From SAR86 cluster bacterium REDSEA-S09_B4 (GTDB taxonomy: Bacteria; Pseudomonadota; Gammaproteobacteria; Magnimaribacterales; Magnimaribacteraceae), in the NCBI GenBank assembly GCA_001628005.1, contig LUQU01000001.1:42752-106751 (forward strand): a DNA stretch of 64,000 bases. The letters are read 5' to 3'. Of this stretch, positions 39,251-48,301 are shown piece after piece. The notes below the pieces were generated by a model, which saw nothing but the letters and a program-made list of their open reading frames with translations, ran no database searches and was not told where the DNA came from. The stretch's first letter is position 1; each line of letters begins with the position of its first letter. The position numbers were made by a program, and so were the translations under genes.

Positions 39251-39940
39251 TTATTTGATTCTGACCATCAAATCATCAGAGTGGTTCCTTATATCTGTTT
39301 TTGCATCTGCCAACCCTGATTCAAAAAGGTCTCCAAGAGCACTGCTTTTTTTAGCGAAATCAGTGTAACTTTCATAACCACAGTAAAAGTACCATGCCAT
39401 TTCGGGACCCCATGCATGTTCAGCCATGACACAGCCTTCAAAGGCTTCGTTATAAGCATCAAATAACATTTTAGCTCTATCACGCATCTCATTTATGGTT
39501 AAAAAAGGTCCAAATGTGTAAGTGGCTCTTAGGACATAAGGTGTCCTCTTCATAGCATTCCTTTCAACAATAGCAACGAGATGATCTGAATGATCTCCGT
39601 AAAGTTGGTTAGGCTCTCTAGCAGCAGGTGCATTAGAATCATTTATCTCACCAAATTGCTCCCAGGAATCAAAATAACAATACGAATAGTAAGCTCTCTC
39701 TCCTCCAAACTGATGCCTTAGAAGACCACAGTTGTAATAGCCGTTCTCCTCTAAAGTAGCAAGATTTTCTAAAATTGACCTTTCTACCCTTTGGGGTTGA
39801 GACCCAGCGGGGATGGTATAGGTAGAATTATAAGCAAAGTTGTATTCATGTTCAGATTCAGGACTGTCAGTTTCTTCATGATGTGCAGCAAATATTGTCG
39901 TGCTTAAACCCAAGATTAAGATAGTTAAAAAGTTTTTCAT
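39251..39940 (-). CDS. Secreted hypothetical protein with internally duplicated domain
   Basis: Start taken at MKNFLTILILGLSTTIFA (signal peptide) rather than the ORF-track start. Repeat units: NCGLLRHQFGGERAYYSYCYFDSWEQFGEI / GCVMAEHAWGPEMAWYFYCGYESYTDFAKK; NHSDDL near the end echoes DHSDHL. Confidence 0.65.
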   Translation of the reverse strand: MKNFLTILILGLSTTIFAAHHEETDSPESEHEYNFAYNSTYTIPAGSQPQRVERSILENLATLEENGYYNCGLLRHQFGGERAYYSYCYFDSWEQFGEINDSNAPAAREPNQLYGDHSDHLVAIVERNAMKRTPYVLRATYTFGPFLTINEMRDRAKMLFDAYNEAFEGCVMAEHAWGPEMAWYFYCGYESYTDFAKKSSALGDLFESGLADAKTDIRNHSDDLMVRIK

Positions 39941-40084
39941 TTGTATTCCTCCAGAATAGTTTTTTATCTTTTTTGACTTTACCATTTTTTATTTTTATAA
40001 AAACCCCTTTCTTTGAATTAGTAGACATAAGACTTTTGTTAAGATGTATTTCTAAACCTAAATAAAAAACAGAGGATATAAAAA

Positions 40085-41056
40085 TTGACTGACGATTTTT
40101 ACAAAAAGAAGAGGCCTGATGGCGATGAGTACAATCCAATGAGTGAGCCTCGTTTTGCTGAAATTGCTACTTTCATGCGAGCACCTCTAGTTGAATCATT
40201 GGACAATGTGGACATTGGTCTTATTGGTGTTCCAACCGACTTGGGGGTTACAAATCGTCCAGGAGCGAGACATGGGCCGAGGGAAATCCGTAACTCTTCT
40301 AGCTTGATGCGTACTTTTAATTTAGGCATGAATATAAATCCTTATAAATTATGTCGTATAGCTGATTTAGGGGATGTAGCCTTTTCTCATCGTTATGACT
40401 TAGAAAAGCAAGTTGAAGAAATTGAATCTTTTTACCAGAAAGTTATAGAGAAGAATATTTTTCCTATCAGCGCTGGTGGTGATCATTCGATCACTTACCC
40501 GATCTTAAGGGCAATAGGAAAAAATGAACCTGTCGGAATGGTCCATGTGGATGCCCACACCGATACATGGGGGGAGATTTGGGGCTCAAAATTTACTCAT
40601 GGAGCTCCATTTAAACTTGCTGTAGAAGCAGGAGTTCTTGACCCAAAGAGAACAATTCAAATTGGTATCAGAGGGGGTCAAAATTTTATGGACGGTATAG
40701 AGTTTTCCCAAGATCAAGGTATGCGTGTGGTTTTTATGGATGAATTCTCTTCTCTAGGCGTAGATAAAGTCATTGAAGAAGCCAGAAAGGTTGTAGGTGA
40801 CGGAAGAACTTATATTTCTTTTGATGTAGACGGACTTGATCCAGTTTATGCCCCCGGTACGGGAACACCAGAAGTAGGCGGAATAACAACCTTAGAAGCA
40901 CAACAACTTCTAAGAGGCTTAAAGGGACTTAACTTAATAGGAGGTGATGTTGTTGAAGTAGCGCCTCCATTTGATAACACTGGAAACACAGCTTTAGTGG
41001 GTGCGACCATGATGTTTGAAATCCTTTCTTTGATAGCAGATACAAATTTCGGGTAA
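40085..41056 (+). CDS. Agmatinase / arginase-family ureohydrolase (TTG start or internal ATG 40139)
   Basis: GVPTDLGVTNRPGARHGPREIR; ISAGGDHSITYP; VHVDAHTDTWG; SFDVDGLDPVYAPGTGTPEVGG. Confidence 0.93.
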   Translation: MTDDFYKKKRPDGDEYNPMSEPRFAEIATFMRAPLVESLDNVDIGLIGVPTDLGVTNRPGARHGPREIRNSSSLMRTFNLGMNINPYKLCRIADLGDVAFSHRYDLEKQVEEIESFYQKVIEKNIFPISAGGDHSITYPILRAIGKNEPVGMVHVDAHTDTWGEIWGSKFTHGAPFKLAVEAGVLDPKRTIQIGIRGGQNFMDGIEFSQDQGMRVVFMDEFSSLGVDKVIEEARKVVGDGRTYISFDVDGLDPVYAPGTGTPEVGGITTLEAQQLLRGLKGLNLIGGDVVEVAPPFDNTGNTALVGATMMFEILSLIADTNFG

Positions 41057-41058
41057 AG

Positions 41059-43326
41059 ATGCTTAAAAATCGCTTATCTGTTTTAGCTATTTTTCTTACT
41101 TTTATACTCTTTTTTGTACAACACTTCACCACGCAACCCCCTAGCCCAAAGGGATTAGACACCCCTGAGAATCAATTCTCAGCAGTGAGAGCACACAACA
41201 TTTTAAAATCTCTTCTCAGAGAAAATAAGCCACACCCTGTTGGCTCTGACCTTAATAAAATTATTAAAGAAAGACTAAAGAATGAATTAGATCAATTAGG
41301 AATAGAACACCAAGAGCAAAAAACTTGGGCTTGTGCTTCAAGATTCGCAAGTTGTGCTGAAGTAGAGAACCTAATAGGGATTATTCCGGGTAAAACTGAC
41401 CTACCTTATTTGGCTATTATGGCCCATTACGATTCGGTTCCTATGGCACCAGGTGCTGGGGATGATGGAGCTGGGGTAGTAGCAATACTCGAAACCGCTA
41501 GAGCTCTAAAACTAGAAGCGCCTTATAAACATCCAATTATGCTAATCCTCACAGATGCTGAGGAAAATGGTCTTATAGGTGCAGAGGCTTTTTTTAATCA
41601 ACACCCTTTAGCGAAGGAAGTAGGTATTGTTCTCAATATTGAAGGCAGTGGATCTTCTGGAAGCAGCATGGTACTCAGAACTTCAAATAGTAATGAGCTT
41701 TTAATAAAAAGTTATTCAAGCGAAAACATAAGTCCTTACGGATTCTCTTTTATTAAAGAAATTTTTAAGAGGATGCCTAATGACACGGATTTTAGTGTTG
41801 TTGAAAGAGCTAAAATATCAGGCATAGATTTTGCTTTTGCTGGTGAAAGGAATCATTACCACACTCCAAATGATACTGTGGGAAATATTGACCTAAGAAC
41901 TATCCAGCACCATGGAGAAAACATCTTACCTTTGTCTAGAAAATTAGCTTCCTTAGATTGGCAGAATATGGGAGATGAATTTGTTTACGGAGGAGAAATA
42001 TATGGTATTTGGACTCAGTGGAAATCTAGCTACAGTCTGTTTATTTGTATCTTCTCAGCCCTCTTATTGATTACAACTCTTATTAGGTCAAACACCAATA
42101 TAAAGAAAACAGCGTTGGGAGTAGTATTTTCTCCATTAACTTTATTAACAACAATATTGTCTGGTGTTACGGGATTCTATCTGTTGTCCTTCCTTTCAGG
42201 AAACGTAGTTAGTTGGCCTGGTATAGATTGGCCTTATCGTCTGTTATTAATAGGTACGACAAGCATAGGTGCACTGATAGGAACTGCAATTAGTAGAAAG
42301 TTTGTAAACCAAAATGAGATGGTATTTGGTTCTTGGTTCTTTTGGCTCATATTGGCTTTAACTATCACTATTTTCTTACCGGATGCAGCCAATGTATTTA
42401 TCCTTCCGCTAATCTTTGCCAGCATATTGTTGTTCCTTGCAACCTTCTTAAAAGAAGAGAACCAGCCTATATTCTTACTTCTAACCCTGGTAGTTACGCT
42501 TCCGCTAACTTTAGGGCTTATATTTTCTTTAGAACAAAGCCAAGGTTATAAGTTAGTTTGGGCAGTATTACCTTTTGCAGGTCTGTACGCTCTAATAATC
42601 TCGCCTTTCTTATATTCTCTAAATATTAAATCTACTATCTCATATGTTGGTGTGGTTACCTTTGTAGCTTTAATGGTAGGAAGTTTTGCTAATCTTTATA
42701 CGGAAAAAAGACCTCAACATGTAAATATTCATTTCTATGAAGACCTTGATTCAGCTAAATCTTTCATTCATCTGTCAGGCAATTACAAGAATAACTCATC
42801 GGATGATCCAGAACCTTTGATTGAACCTTTGTCTTCATTTGTAGACACCCAAACTACTAAAACTCTCATTCCATTTAGAAAAGAGTATGCCTTAAGATAC
42901 TGGGCTGAAACCAGCTCCAGTGGATGGAAAGGCCCTTTGATAGAAAAACAAGAAAAGCTAGATGGTAGTAAATCACTAAAACTTAATCTAAAGAGCACTA
43001 GATCTGCAAGCAGAATGGTTTTACTTTTGCCAAAAGAATCTAACTTAGAATCCTTTAACTTGGGCTCTTTACAAATTCAACCCACTTTAAGCAGCTGGGG
43101 TCTTTATAAAGGCTATTATGTTGTTTATTTAAACGGCGTTTACGATAAAGAAGTTGAATTAACTCTTAATTTTGAAACAAGTCAAAAAGAAGTAAACGGC
43201 TACCTTATAGACATAAGCACTAAACTTCCCAGCCATCTAGATGATTTATATAAACAGAGGTCTGGCATATTTTCTCCAGTGCATAGAGGAGACCAAGCAA
43301 TACTGATTAAAAAGATTTCAATTTAA
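41059..43326 (+). CDS. M28 family metallopeptidase with C-terminal multi-TM domain
   Basis: 755 aa; LAIMAHYDSVPMAPGAGDDGAGVVAILETAR; LTDAEENGLIGAEAF; YHTPNDTVGNID. Confidence 0.9.
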   Translation: MLKNRLSVLAIFLTFILFFVQHFTTQPPSPKGLDTPENQFSAVRAHNILKSLLRENKPHPVGSDLNKIIKERLKNELDQLGIEHQEQKTWACASRFASCAEVENLIGIIPGKTDLPYLAIMAHYDSVPMAPGAGDDGAGVVAILETARALKLEAPYKHPIMLILTDAEENGLIGAEAFFNQHPLAKEVGIVLNIEGSGSSGSSMVLRTSNSNELLIKSYSSENISPYGFSFIKEIFKRMPNDTDFSVVERAKISGIDFAFAGERNHYHTPNDTVGNIDLRTIQHHGENILPLSRKLASLDWQNMGDEFVYGGEIYGIWTQWKSSYSLFICIFSALLLITTLIRSNTNIKKTALGVVFSPLTLLTTILSGVTGFYLLSFLSGNVVSWPGIDWPYRLLLIGTTSIGALIGTAISRKFVNQNEMVFGSWFFWLILALTITIFLPDAANVFILPLIFASILLFLATFLKEENQPIFLLLTLVVTLPLTLGLIFSLEQSQGYKLVWAVLPFAGLYALIISPFLYSLNIKSTISYVGVVTFVALMVGSFANLYTEKRPQHVNIHFYEDLDSAKSFIHLSGNYKNNSSDDPEPLIEPLSSFVDTQTTKTLIPFRKEYALRYWAETSSSGWKGPLIEKQEKLDGSKSLKLNLKSTRSASRMVLLLPKESNLESFNLGSLQIQPTLSSWGLYKGYYVVYLNGVYDKEVELTLNFETSQKEVNGYLIDISTKLPSHLDDLYKQRSGIFSPVHRGDQAILIKKISI

Positions 43327-43343
43327 AGGTTAAAATCCAAAAA

Positions 43344-44459
43344 CTAGAACGATTTCCTAAAAACTAAATTTAAAGATTCACTGACTTCCATTTGAGGACC
43401 ATTAAGTTTTTGTTCTATTGGAAAGGCTAATTCAAGACCTATACTATTTCCAGAGCCCATTCTTAGTAGCCGATTAACTCCCAAAGCAATTTCATAAGAC
43501 TTTCCGCCATAATTCTTAGGGTTTGAGGTTTGTACTGGCGCCATTATCTTGCTATCGCTTCCTTCTATGGACCCTTTATATAAGAAACCACCTCTTACAG
43601 AAAACGATAATTGCTCAGATATATCCTTACTAATCCAGATATCTAGAGAAAAACTATTGCCAAAGTTCCATGCCTTTTTATCAATGGCCTGTTTATTTTT
43701 AATTTGAGCGCCATAAGTCCTATTTTCATCCTTTTTTACAAAAGTTACTGCTGTAATAAGAGAAGTTGATTTATCCCCTATTTGCATTGCATAGGGCAAA
43801 CGCATTTTCATATTCATATTCATTGGGCTGAGCACTTCATCTTCACTGTCATTAGCTCCAATAGATTTTACTAAACCAATTTCTAAGTGAAGATTTGAAC
43901 TTTTAGTCTCTTTAATTTCAATCAAAGAAGATAAGCTAAGATTTGATAAATCGGATGTTTGAGTTTTAAAAGATCCAATATATGACCTATTGGCCATAGC
44001 CGTATAAGTGTTCAAACTCATATCTTGGCTAATGTACACGGCCATAAACATCAAAGTATATTTATCTGTTAAACCATACATTCCTTCTAACATAGACATC
44101 TGCATGTTCATATTTTTAGGAACAACACTTAAATTAGGAGAGAAAGAACCATTTTGAAATGGGTTAGGTAAAGAGATTATTTCTTGATCTGTAAGCCTAG
44201 TCCCCTGATTACTATTCTTTTCCATGCTCATACTCATTTGCCTGATCGAGAACATAAATTCTCCTTGCCTGTGGTATTCCCCTCCCATAACCCCTGAAGG
44301 AGAATGATGAGAAGCTTTGTGCATAATGTGATTTTTCATATGAGAATGATTCATTCTCGTTTCTTCAGAATAACTGCTTAAAGAAAAACAAAGAAGCAAT
44401 ACGAAAGTACTGCTAAATATAAAGAGTTTTCTTGGTCTTAACATTTTAAATATTATCAA
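43344..44459 (-). CDS. Outer-membrane beta-barrel-like protein with His/Met-rich N-terminus
   Basis: 371 aa; signal peptide then MNHSHMKNHIMHKASHHSPSGVMGGEYHRQGEFMFSIRQMSMSMEK; ends SLNLVFRKSF. Resembles copper-locus-associated 'MH...M' outer membrane proteins. Confidence 0.6.
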   Translation of the reverse strand: MIIFKMLRPRKLFIFSSTFVLLLCFSLSSYSEETRMNHSHMKNHIMHKASHHSPSGVMGGEYHRQGEFMFSIRQMSMSMEKNSNQGTRLTDQEIISLPNPFQNGSFSPNLSVVPKNMNMQMSMLEGMYGLTDKYTLMFMAVYISQDMSLNTYTAMANRSYIGSFKTQTSDLSNLSLSSLIEIKETKSSNLHLEIGLVKSIGANDSEDEVLSPMNMNMKMRLPYAMQIGDKSTSLITAVTFVKKDENRTYGAQIKNKQAIDKKAWNFGNSFSLDIWISKDISEQLSFSVRGGFLYKGSIEGSDSKIMAPVQTSNPKNYGGKSYEIALGVNRLLRMGSGNSIGLELAFPIEQKLNGPQMEVSESLNLVFRKSF

Positions 44460-44479
44460 TAGTGGCGGAGCTTAAGGTT

Positions 44480-44504
44480 AAAAAGGAAGAAAATCTCCCT
44501 TTTT
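44480..44504 (-). terminator. Weak intrinsic terminator downstream of the shikimate kinase-like gene
   Basis: AAAAAGG-11 nt-CCTTTTT with T/A tracts. Confidence 0.4.
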
Positions 44505-44511
44505 TTATTCC

Positions 44512-45009
44512 TTAGAATTTAATTAAACTGAGTATTTTATTTAGACAAGAGTCAATTTCCCCTTTGTTTTGAACAATATAATCTGCATATTTCTGATACA
44601 GCCTCTCTCTCTCTTTGTAAGCCTCTTGAATAGTTTGATCTGATCTTTTAAGTAGGCCTCTTTCAGAAAAATCTGATATGCGAGCTGATATATCTTCATA
44701 AGGTACTTCAAGATATATCACCATCGAATTTTCTTTAATGTGCTCCATAGCGGCATCACAAAACACAGCACTACCTCCAGTGGCTAAAACAATCTGGTTA
44801 AATTGCACTGAAAGTAAAGCACCTTCTTCAATTTCTTTGAATTTTTTATTTCCATTCTCGTTCAGAATATTCTGTAAAGATTCACCATATTTTTTTTCAA
44901 TAATTGAATCACTATCTACAAAATGAAAATTCAAGCGTTTAGCCAGTTTTTTCCCTATAGATGACTTACCTGCCCCTGCCATACCTATTAATGATATTGA
45001 ATTATTCAT
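44512..45009 (-). CDS. Shikimate kinase-like
   Basis: 165 aa; ISLIGMAGAGKSSIGKKLAKRLNFHFVDSDSIIEKKYG; EIEEGALLSV; VLATGGSAV. Confidence 0.85.
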   Translation of the reverse strand: MNNSISLIGMAGAGKSSIGKKLAKRLNFHFVDSDSIIEKKYGESLQNILNENGNKKFKEIEEGALLSVQFNQIVLATGGSAVFCDAAMEHIKENSMVIYLEVPYEDISARISDFSERGLLKRSDQTIQEAYKERERLYQKYADYIVQNKGEIDSCLNKILSLIKF

Positions 45010-45080
45010 TTCTACCTTTATCTCTAACCAAGAAAACCATCTTTGTATCAGATTTAAACATTAATACAAATCTGAGTAAG

Positions 45081-45156
45081 TGGTGGAGCTAGTCGGGATC
45101 GAACCGACGACCTCTTGCGTGCCACGCAAGTGCTCTCCCAGCTGAGCTATAGCCCC
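45081..45156 (-). tRNA. tRNA-Ala (anticodon GGC), CCA encoded
   Basis: Minus strand GGGGCTATAGCTCAGCTGGGAGAGCACTTGCGTGGCACGCAAGAGGTCGTCGGTTCGATCCCGACTAGCTCCACCA folds as a full cloverleaf; anticodon loop GTGGCAC. Confidence 0.97.
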
Positions 45157-45157
45157 A
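45118..45157. repeat. 40-bp direct repeat, copy within intact tRNA-Ala (putative att site)
   Basis: CGTGCCACGCAAGTGCTCTCCCAGCTGAGCTATAGCCCCA identical to 46426-46465. Confidence 0.9.
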
Positions 45158-45345
45158 CGAAACGTCATGATACTCCTTTAAGCTAAGAGAAACAGATTGC
45201 CTGGTACTTACATTATTTGGGTATGCAGTAGGTGGCATGAATGGTTTTCAGTTACAAAATAAAGGCACAGAGATAGCAGAGGTTACAGGCCACTCAGAGT
45301 TTGATATTGGTAGAGCAGTTGGGATATTGAAGCAGGGAAATTTGG

Positions 45346-45864
45346 TTAGGGTTTAGTTTTAGAAGCTAGCACAGATTCACTATCTACTAACCTTCTATGA
45401 ATAGATCTCGTAGAAATAAAAACCTCAAAAACAAAAAATATTAAGGAAATAATAAGTAGTACCATGCAAGTTATAAATAAGATGGCAATCAACAAAGAAA
45501 AGTCCTTTTCATATAAGTTCCCTACAAATAAAGAAACAATTACAAAGCATACAAAGAGTGCACTTGCAGCACATGCACATATAGATGTATAAATTAATTT
45601 ACTTCTATTAGTAAGCTTATTCCTCTCATCTTCAAGAACCTCTTTACCTTCCCCATGTATATTCACAAGCGCTTGCTGTAAAACTCGCATCCTATCCTTT
45701 ATTCTCCCTAATCTTACTCCCAAAACGCTCAAGATAAGACCAACACCGGCTAGTAAAAATACTGGTGTAACAGCCATCTGCATACTTTCAGCTATTCTAA
45801 TTGAGCCTTCTCCCCAAGCATTAGTCGCTAACAGTAGGCTTATGAGTAGGAGTAGTTTTTTCAT
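45346..45864 (-). CDS. DUF2721-like membrane protein
   Basis: 172 aa; AVTPVFLLAGVGLILSVLGVRLGRIKDRMRVLQ...LTNRSKLIYTSICACAASALFVCFVIVSLFVG. Confidence 0.7.
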   Translation of the reverse strand: MKKLLLLISLLLATNAWGEGSIRIAESMQMAVTPVFLLAGVGLILSVLGVRLGRIKDRMRVLQQALVNIHGEGKEVLEDERNKLTNRSKLIYTSICACAASALFVCFVIVSLFVGNLYEKDFSLLIAILFITCMVLLIISLIFFVFEVFISTRSIHRRLVDSESVLASKTKP

Positions 45865-45894
45865 AAATTCTATTTTTTATCCTGCTTACAAAAC

Positions 45895-46224
45895 TCAAAT
45901 CAATTCTTTTAATTTATCTAGGCCTCTTTTTATAGGATTGTCTTTTTTCTTCCCTTCTTTTTCTTGCTTTTCTTCCTCTTTCTTCTTCTCTTCTGTTATT
46001 TCTTTTGCCTGCTCAATATCATCACTTTCATCGTGTTCAGTTGAAGTCAGTTCAACAAATAAACTATTTTGGGGAAAGGCACGAGGGGAATCTAAAGAAA
46101 AAGGAGTGGGGAAAAGAGTAGCAAAAGCATTTTTAGATACATCGTAAGCAGAAAGTATTTTCTCAACATCTCCTATCTTTTTAATTAAATCTTCGTCAGA
46201 AGCTGGTGCTCTTCTTTTTTTCAT
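45895..46224 (-). CDS. Hypothetical Lys/Glu-rich protein (start likely MKKRRAPASDEDLIKK)
   Basis: About 109 aa; highly charged C-terminus EITEEKKKEEEKQEKEGKKKDNPIKRGLDKLKELI; sits inside the tRNA-flanked insertion. Confidence 0.5.
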   Translation of the reverse strand: MKKRRAPASDEDLIKKIGDVEKILSAYDVSKNAFATLFPTPFSLDSPRAFPQNSLFVELTSTEHDESDDIEQAKEITEEKKKEEEKQEKEGKKKDNPIKRGLDKLKELI

Positions 46225-46425
46225 ATGCCTTAAGTATACCCCAACAAAAGGGTACAAAAGCTTTAAATCAGTTCTGTACCCTTCTGTCCCACCCCTATCC
46301 TTAGTGTTTTAAGAAATAGAGTTCTTGCGAAGAATAGTATCAAAATCTTGTACATAGAATGTACACAGATCATTTTGTACACAGTGAGATGTTGTTATAA
46401 AAGGATTCTATTAGCGACTACAATA

Positions 46426-46465
46426 CGTGCCACGCAAGTGCTCTCCCAGCTGAGCTATAGCCCCA
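46426..46465. repeat. 40-bp direct repeat, displaced tRNA-Ala 5'-half copy (putative att site)
   Basis: Identical to 45118-45157; sequence diverges immediately beyond the anticodon loop, so no full tRNA can form. Confidence 0.9.
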
Positions 46466-46526
46466 ATCTAAAACGCGAGTATTCTACCAGCCTTTCTTTA
46501 GCTTATAAGAAACGTTATCCATAAAA

Positions 46527-46548
46527 AAACAGAGCCGAGGCTCTGTTT
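46527..46548 (-). terminator. Intrinsic terminator
   Basis: AAACAGAGCC GA GGCTCTGTTT, 10-bp perfect stem; A-run at 46523-46529 gives a U-tract on the minus strand. Confidence 0.75.
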
Positions 46549-46814
46549 AGTTCGAGTTCGAAAGTGTCTAAGTTTGAGTCTTTTTTCTTAGCTCCCTTGA
46601 TAAATTTCTCTTTTTATCTCGGTGGTCTAAAAGTCTTTTTTGCTAGCTTTTACTTTTAGAGCTTTTCGCCTTTCGTTCTCTAACCTTTTTAACTCTCCTT
46701 TTCTCGTCTCGAGTTGGTTCCAGGTCGGTTAAATTGGTCTAGTGATATTACTCTTATGGAAAAAAAATACAACCCTTTTTTTCAACTTTTTTTAAGTTTT
46801 TTTTGACTCCTTTT

Positions 46815-47615
46815 TTACCTAAATTTTGGCTTTCTTTTTTCCATAAAAGCACTGACTGCTTCAGCGTGTTCGTCTCGTTCCCAACACTCTTGTAGCAATT
46901 TAGTTTCTAGTTCTTCAGCTGCTTTAATATCAGTTGTAACGGCATTTTCAGTTAGAAGCCTCTTAGTCATTCGTAATTGTGCATCTGGATTCTCAGAAAA
47001 TAAATTGGCCAACTCAAAAGATTTATCTAGTAGTTCATCTTCATTAACTACATATTCAACTAGGCCGTAGTCAAAAGCTTCCTTTCCTGAATACAGGCTG
47101 CCAGAAAGCATCATTTCATTAGCCCTACCCCAACCCACACGACTGACTAAAAAATGAGTGGAAGCTAGTTCTGGAACAATTCCCATCTTGACAAACACAA
47201 AGCCAAATTTTGATTTGTCAGAACACACAATCATGTCAAAAGGAAGAATCATAGTGACTCCAATTCCTACTGCAGCTCCATTTACTGCAGCAATTATTGG
47301 CTTGGATTCTCTTACAAGACTGATCCAGTCGACTCCAGCTGGCATTCCCCCTGAACCTCCAGCAGTATCGTTTCCAGGGTCCTCTCCATCAAGTCGTGTT
47401 TGAAAGGTATCCCCAATGTCAGCACCTGCACAAAACCCCCTTCCTGCACCAGTCATAATAATCGAGCCAATTGAACTATCTGCATTAGCCTGCTCTATGG
47501 CATGTGCTTGTTCTTCACACATTCTTGGAGTCCATGCATTAAGTTTATCGGGTCTGTTTAAAGTTATTAAAGCGACAGTGCCTTTGGTTTCATAAATAAT
47601 TTCTTCGTATTCCAT
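46815..47615 (-). CDS. Enoyl-CoA hydratase/isomerase family protein
   Basis: VALITLNRPDKLNAWTPRM; MTGAGRGFCAGADIGD; KPIIAAVNGAAVGIGVTMILPFD. Confidence 0.92.
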   Translation of the reverse strand: MEYEEIIYETKGTVALITLNRPDKLNAWTPRMCEEQAHAIEQANADSSIGSIIMTGAGRGFCAGADIGDTFQTRLDGEDPGNDTAGGSGGMPAGVDWISLVRESKPIIAAVNGAAVGIGVTMILPFDMIVCSDKSKFGFVFVKMGIVPELASTHFLVSRVGWGRANEMMLSGSLYSGKEAFDYGLVEYVVNEDELLDKSFELANLFSENPDAQLRMTKRLLTENAVTTDIKAAEELETKLLQECWERDEHAEAVSAFMEKRKPKFR

Positions 47616-47619
47616 AATC

Positions 47620-48294
47620 TCACCCCATAATTTGTCGCCAACGATTTATGTCAGAGATATTTAAATAGACATTTTGATTCTTTGTCTCAGCCAAGCTAGC
47701 AGATTTCTCTTCGCTGTAGTGATGTCCTGGATAGAGAATTGTGTCATCCGGTAAAGAACATAGATGCTGCAAACTGTGATACATCTGATCAGAGTCCGAT
47801 CCAGGTAGGTCTACTCGACCACATCCATTGATAAAAAGAGTGTCTCCTGAAACTAGATTCTTATTTACACTGAAACATTGTGAACCCGGTGTGTGTCCTG
47901 GGGTATGCAGGAACTCTATATCATTCTCACCAATTTGAAGATGGTCACCTGAATCGACTAATTGCAGATCGGAATCTGAAACCCCTGTTACCTTCTTAAC
48001 GCCTTCAGCTTCGTGTTTATTAACATAAATCTTAACAGGCTGCTTAGCCATAATTTCTGCTATACCTGGTATTGATTGACCCATCATTCCACCTCCAATG
48101 TGATCAGGATGGTAGTGTGTAACTAGGATCGAAGAGAGCTTTAAGTCATTCTCTTCAAGGTGCTTAAAAAGAAGATCTATCTCCCAAGCTGGGTCTATTA
48201 AAGTTACTTCTCGTGTGCTCTTAGACCCTAAGATATATATAAAGTTTTCCATGGGACCAAGCTTTAACTGCTCTAAGTAAAGATCTTCAGACAT
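47620..48294 (-). CDS. MBL-fold metallo-hydrolase (glyoxalase II-like)
   Basis: VTHYHPDHIGGG; LHTPGHTPGSQCF; VSGDTLFINGCGRVDLPGSD; start placed at MSEDLYLEQ. Confidence 0.9.
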   Translation of the reverse strand: MSEDLYLEQLKLGPMENFIYILGSKSTREVTLIDPAWEIDLLFKHLEENDLKLSSILVTHYHPDHIGGGMMGQSIPGIAEIMAKQPVKIYVNKHEAEGVKKVTGVSDSDLQLVDSGDHLQIGENDIEFLHTPGHTPGSQCFSVNKNLVSGDTLFINGCGRVDLPGSDSDQMYHSLQHLCSLPDDTILYPGHHYSEEKSASLAETKNQNVYLNISDINRWRQIMG

Positions 48295-48301
48295 TTTAAA
48301 C

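Larger units (their letters stand above)
45118..46465. mobile_element. Putative tRNA-Ala-targeted insertion of ~1.3 kb (integrase-less or remnant)
   Basis: Interval bounded by 40-bp perfect direct repeats that end at the anticodon loop of tRNA-Ala; contains two accessory-looking ORFs. Confidence 0.6.

Noticed and set aside
45842-46147. 101-aa plus-strand Ser/Phe-rich ORF
   Set aside because: Antisense to the KE-rich ORF; Ser/Phe richness is the complement of Lys/Glu codons.
46426-46465. Second tRNA-Ala gene
   Set aside because: Only the 5' half matches; sequence past the anticodon loop diverges, so no T-arm or acceptor 3' strand can form.
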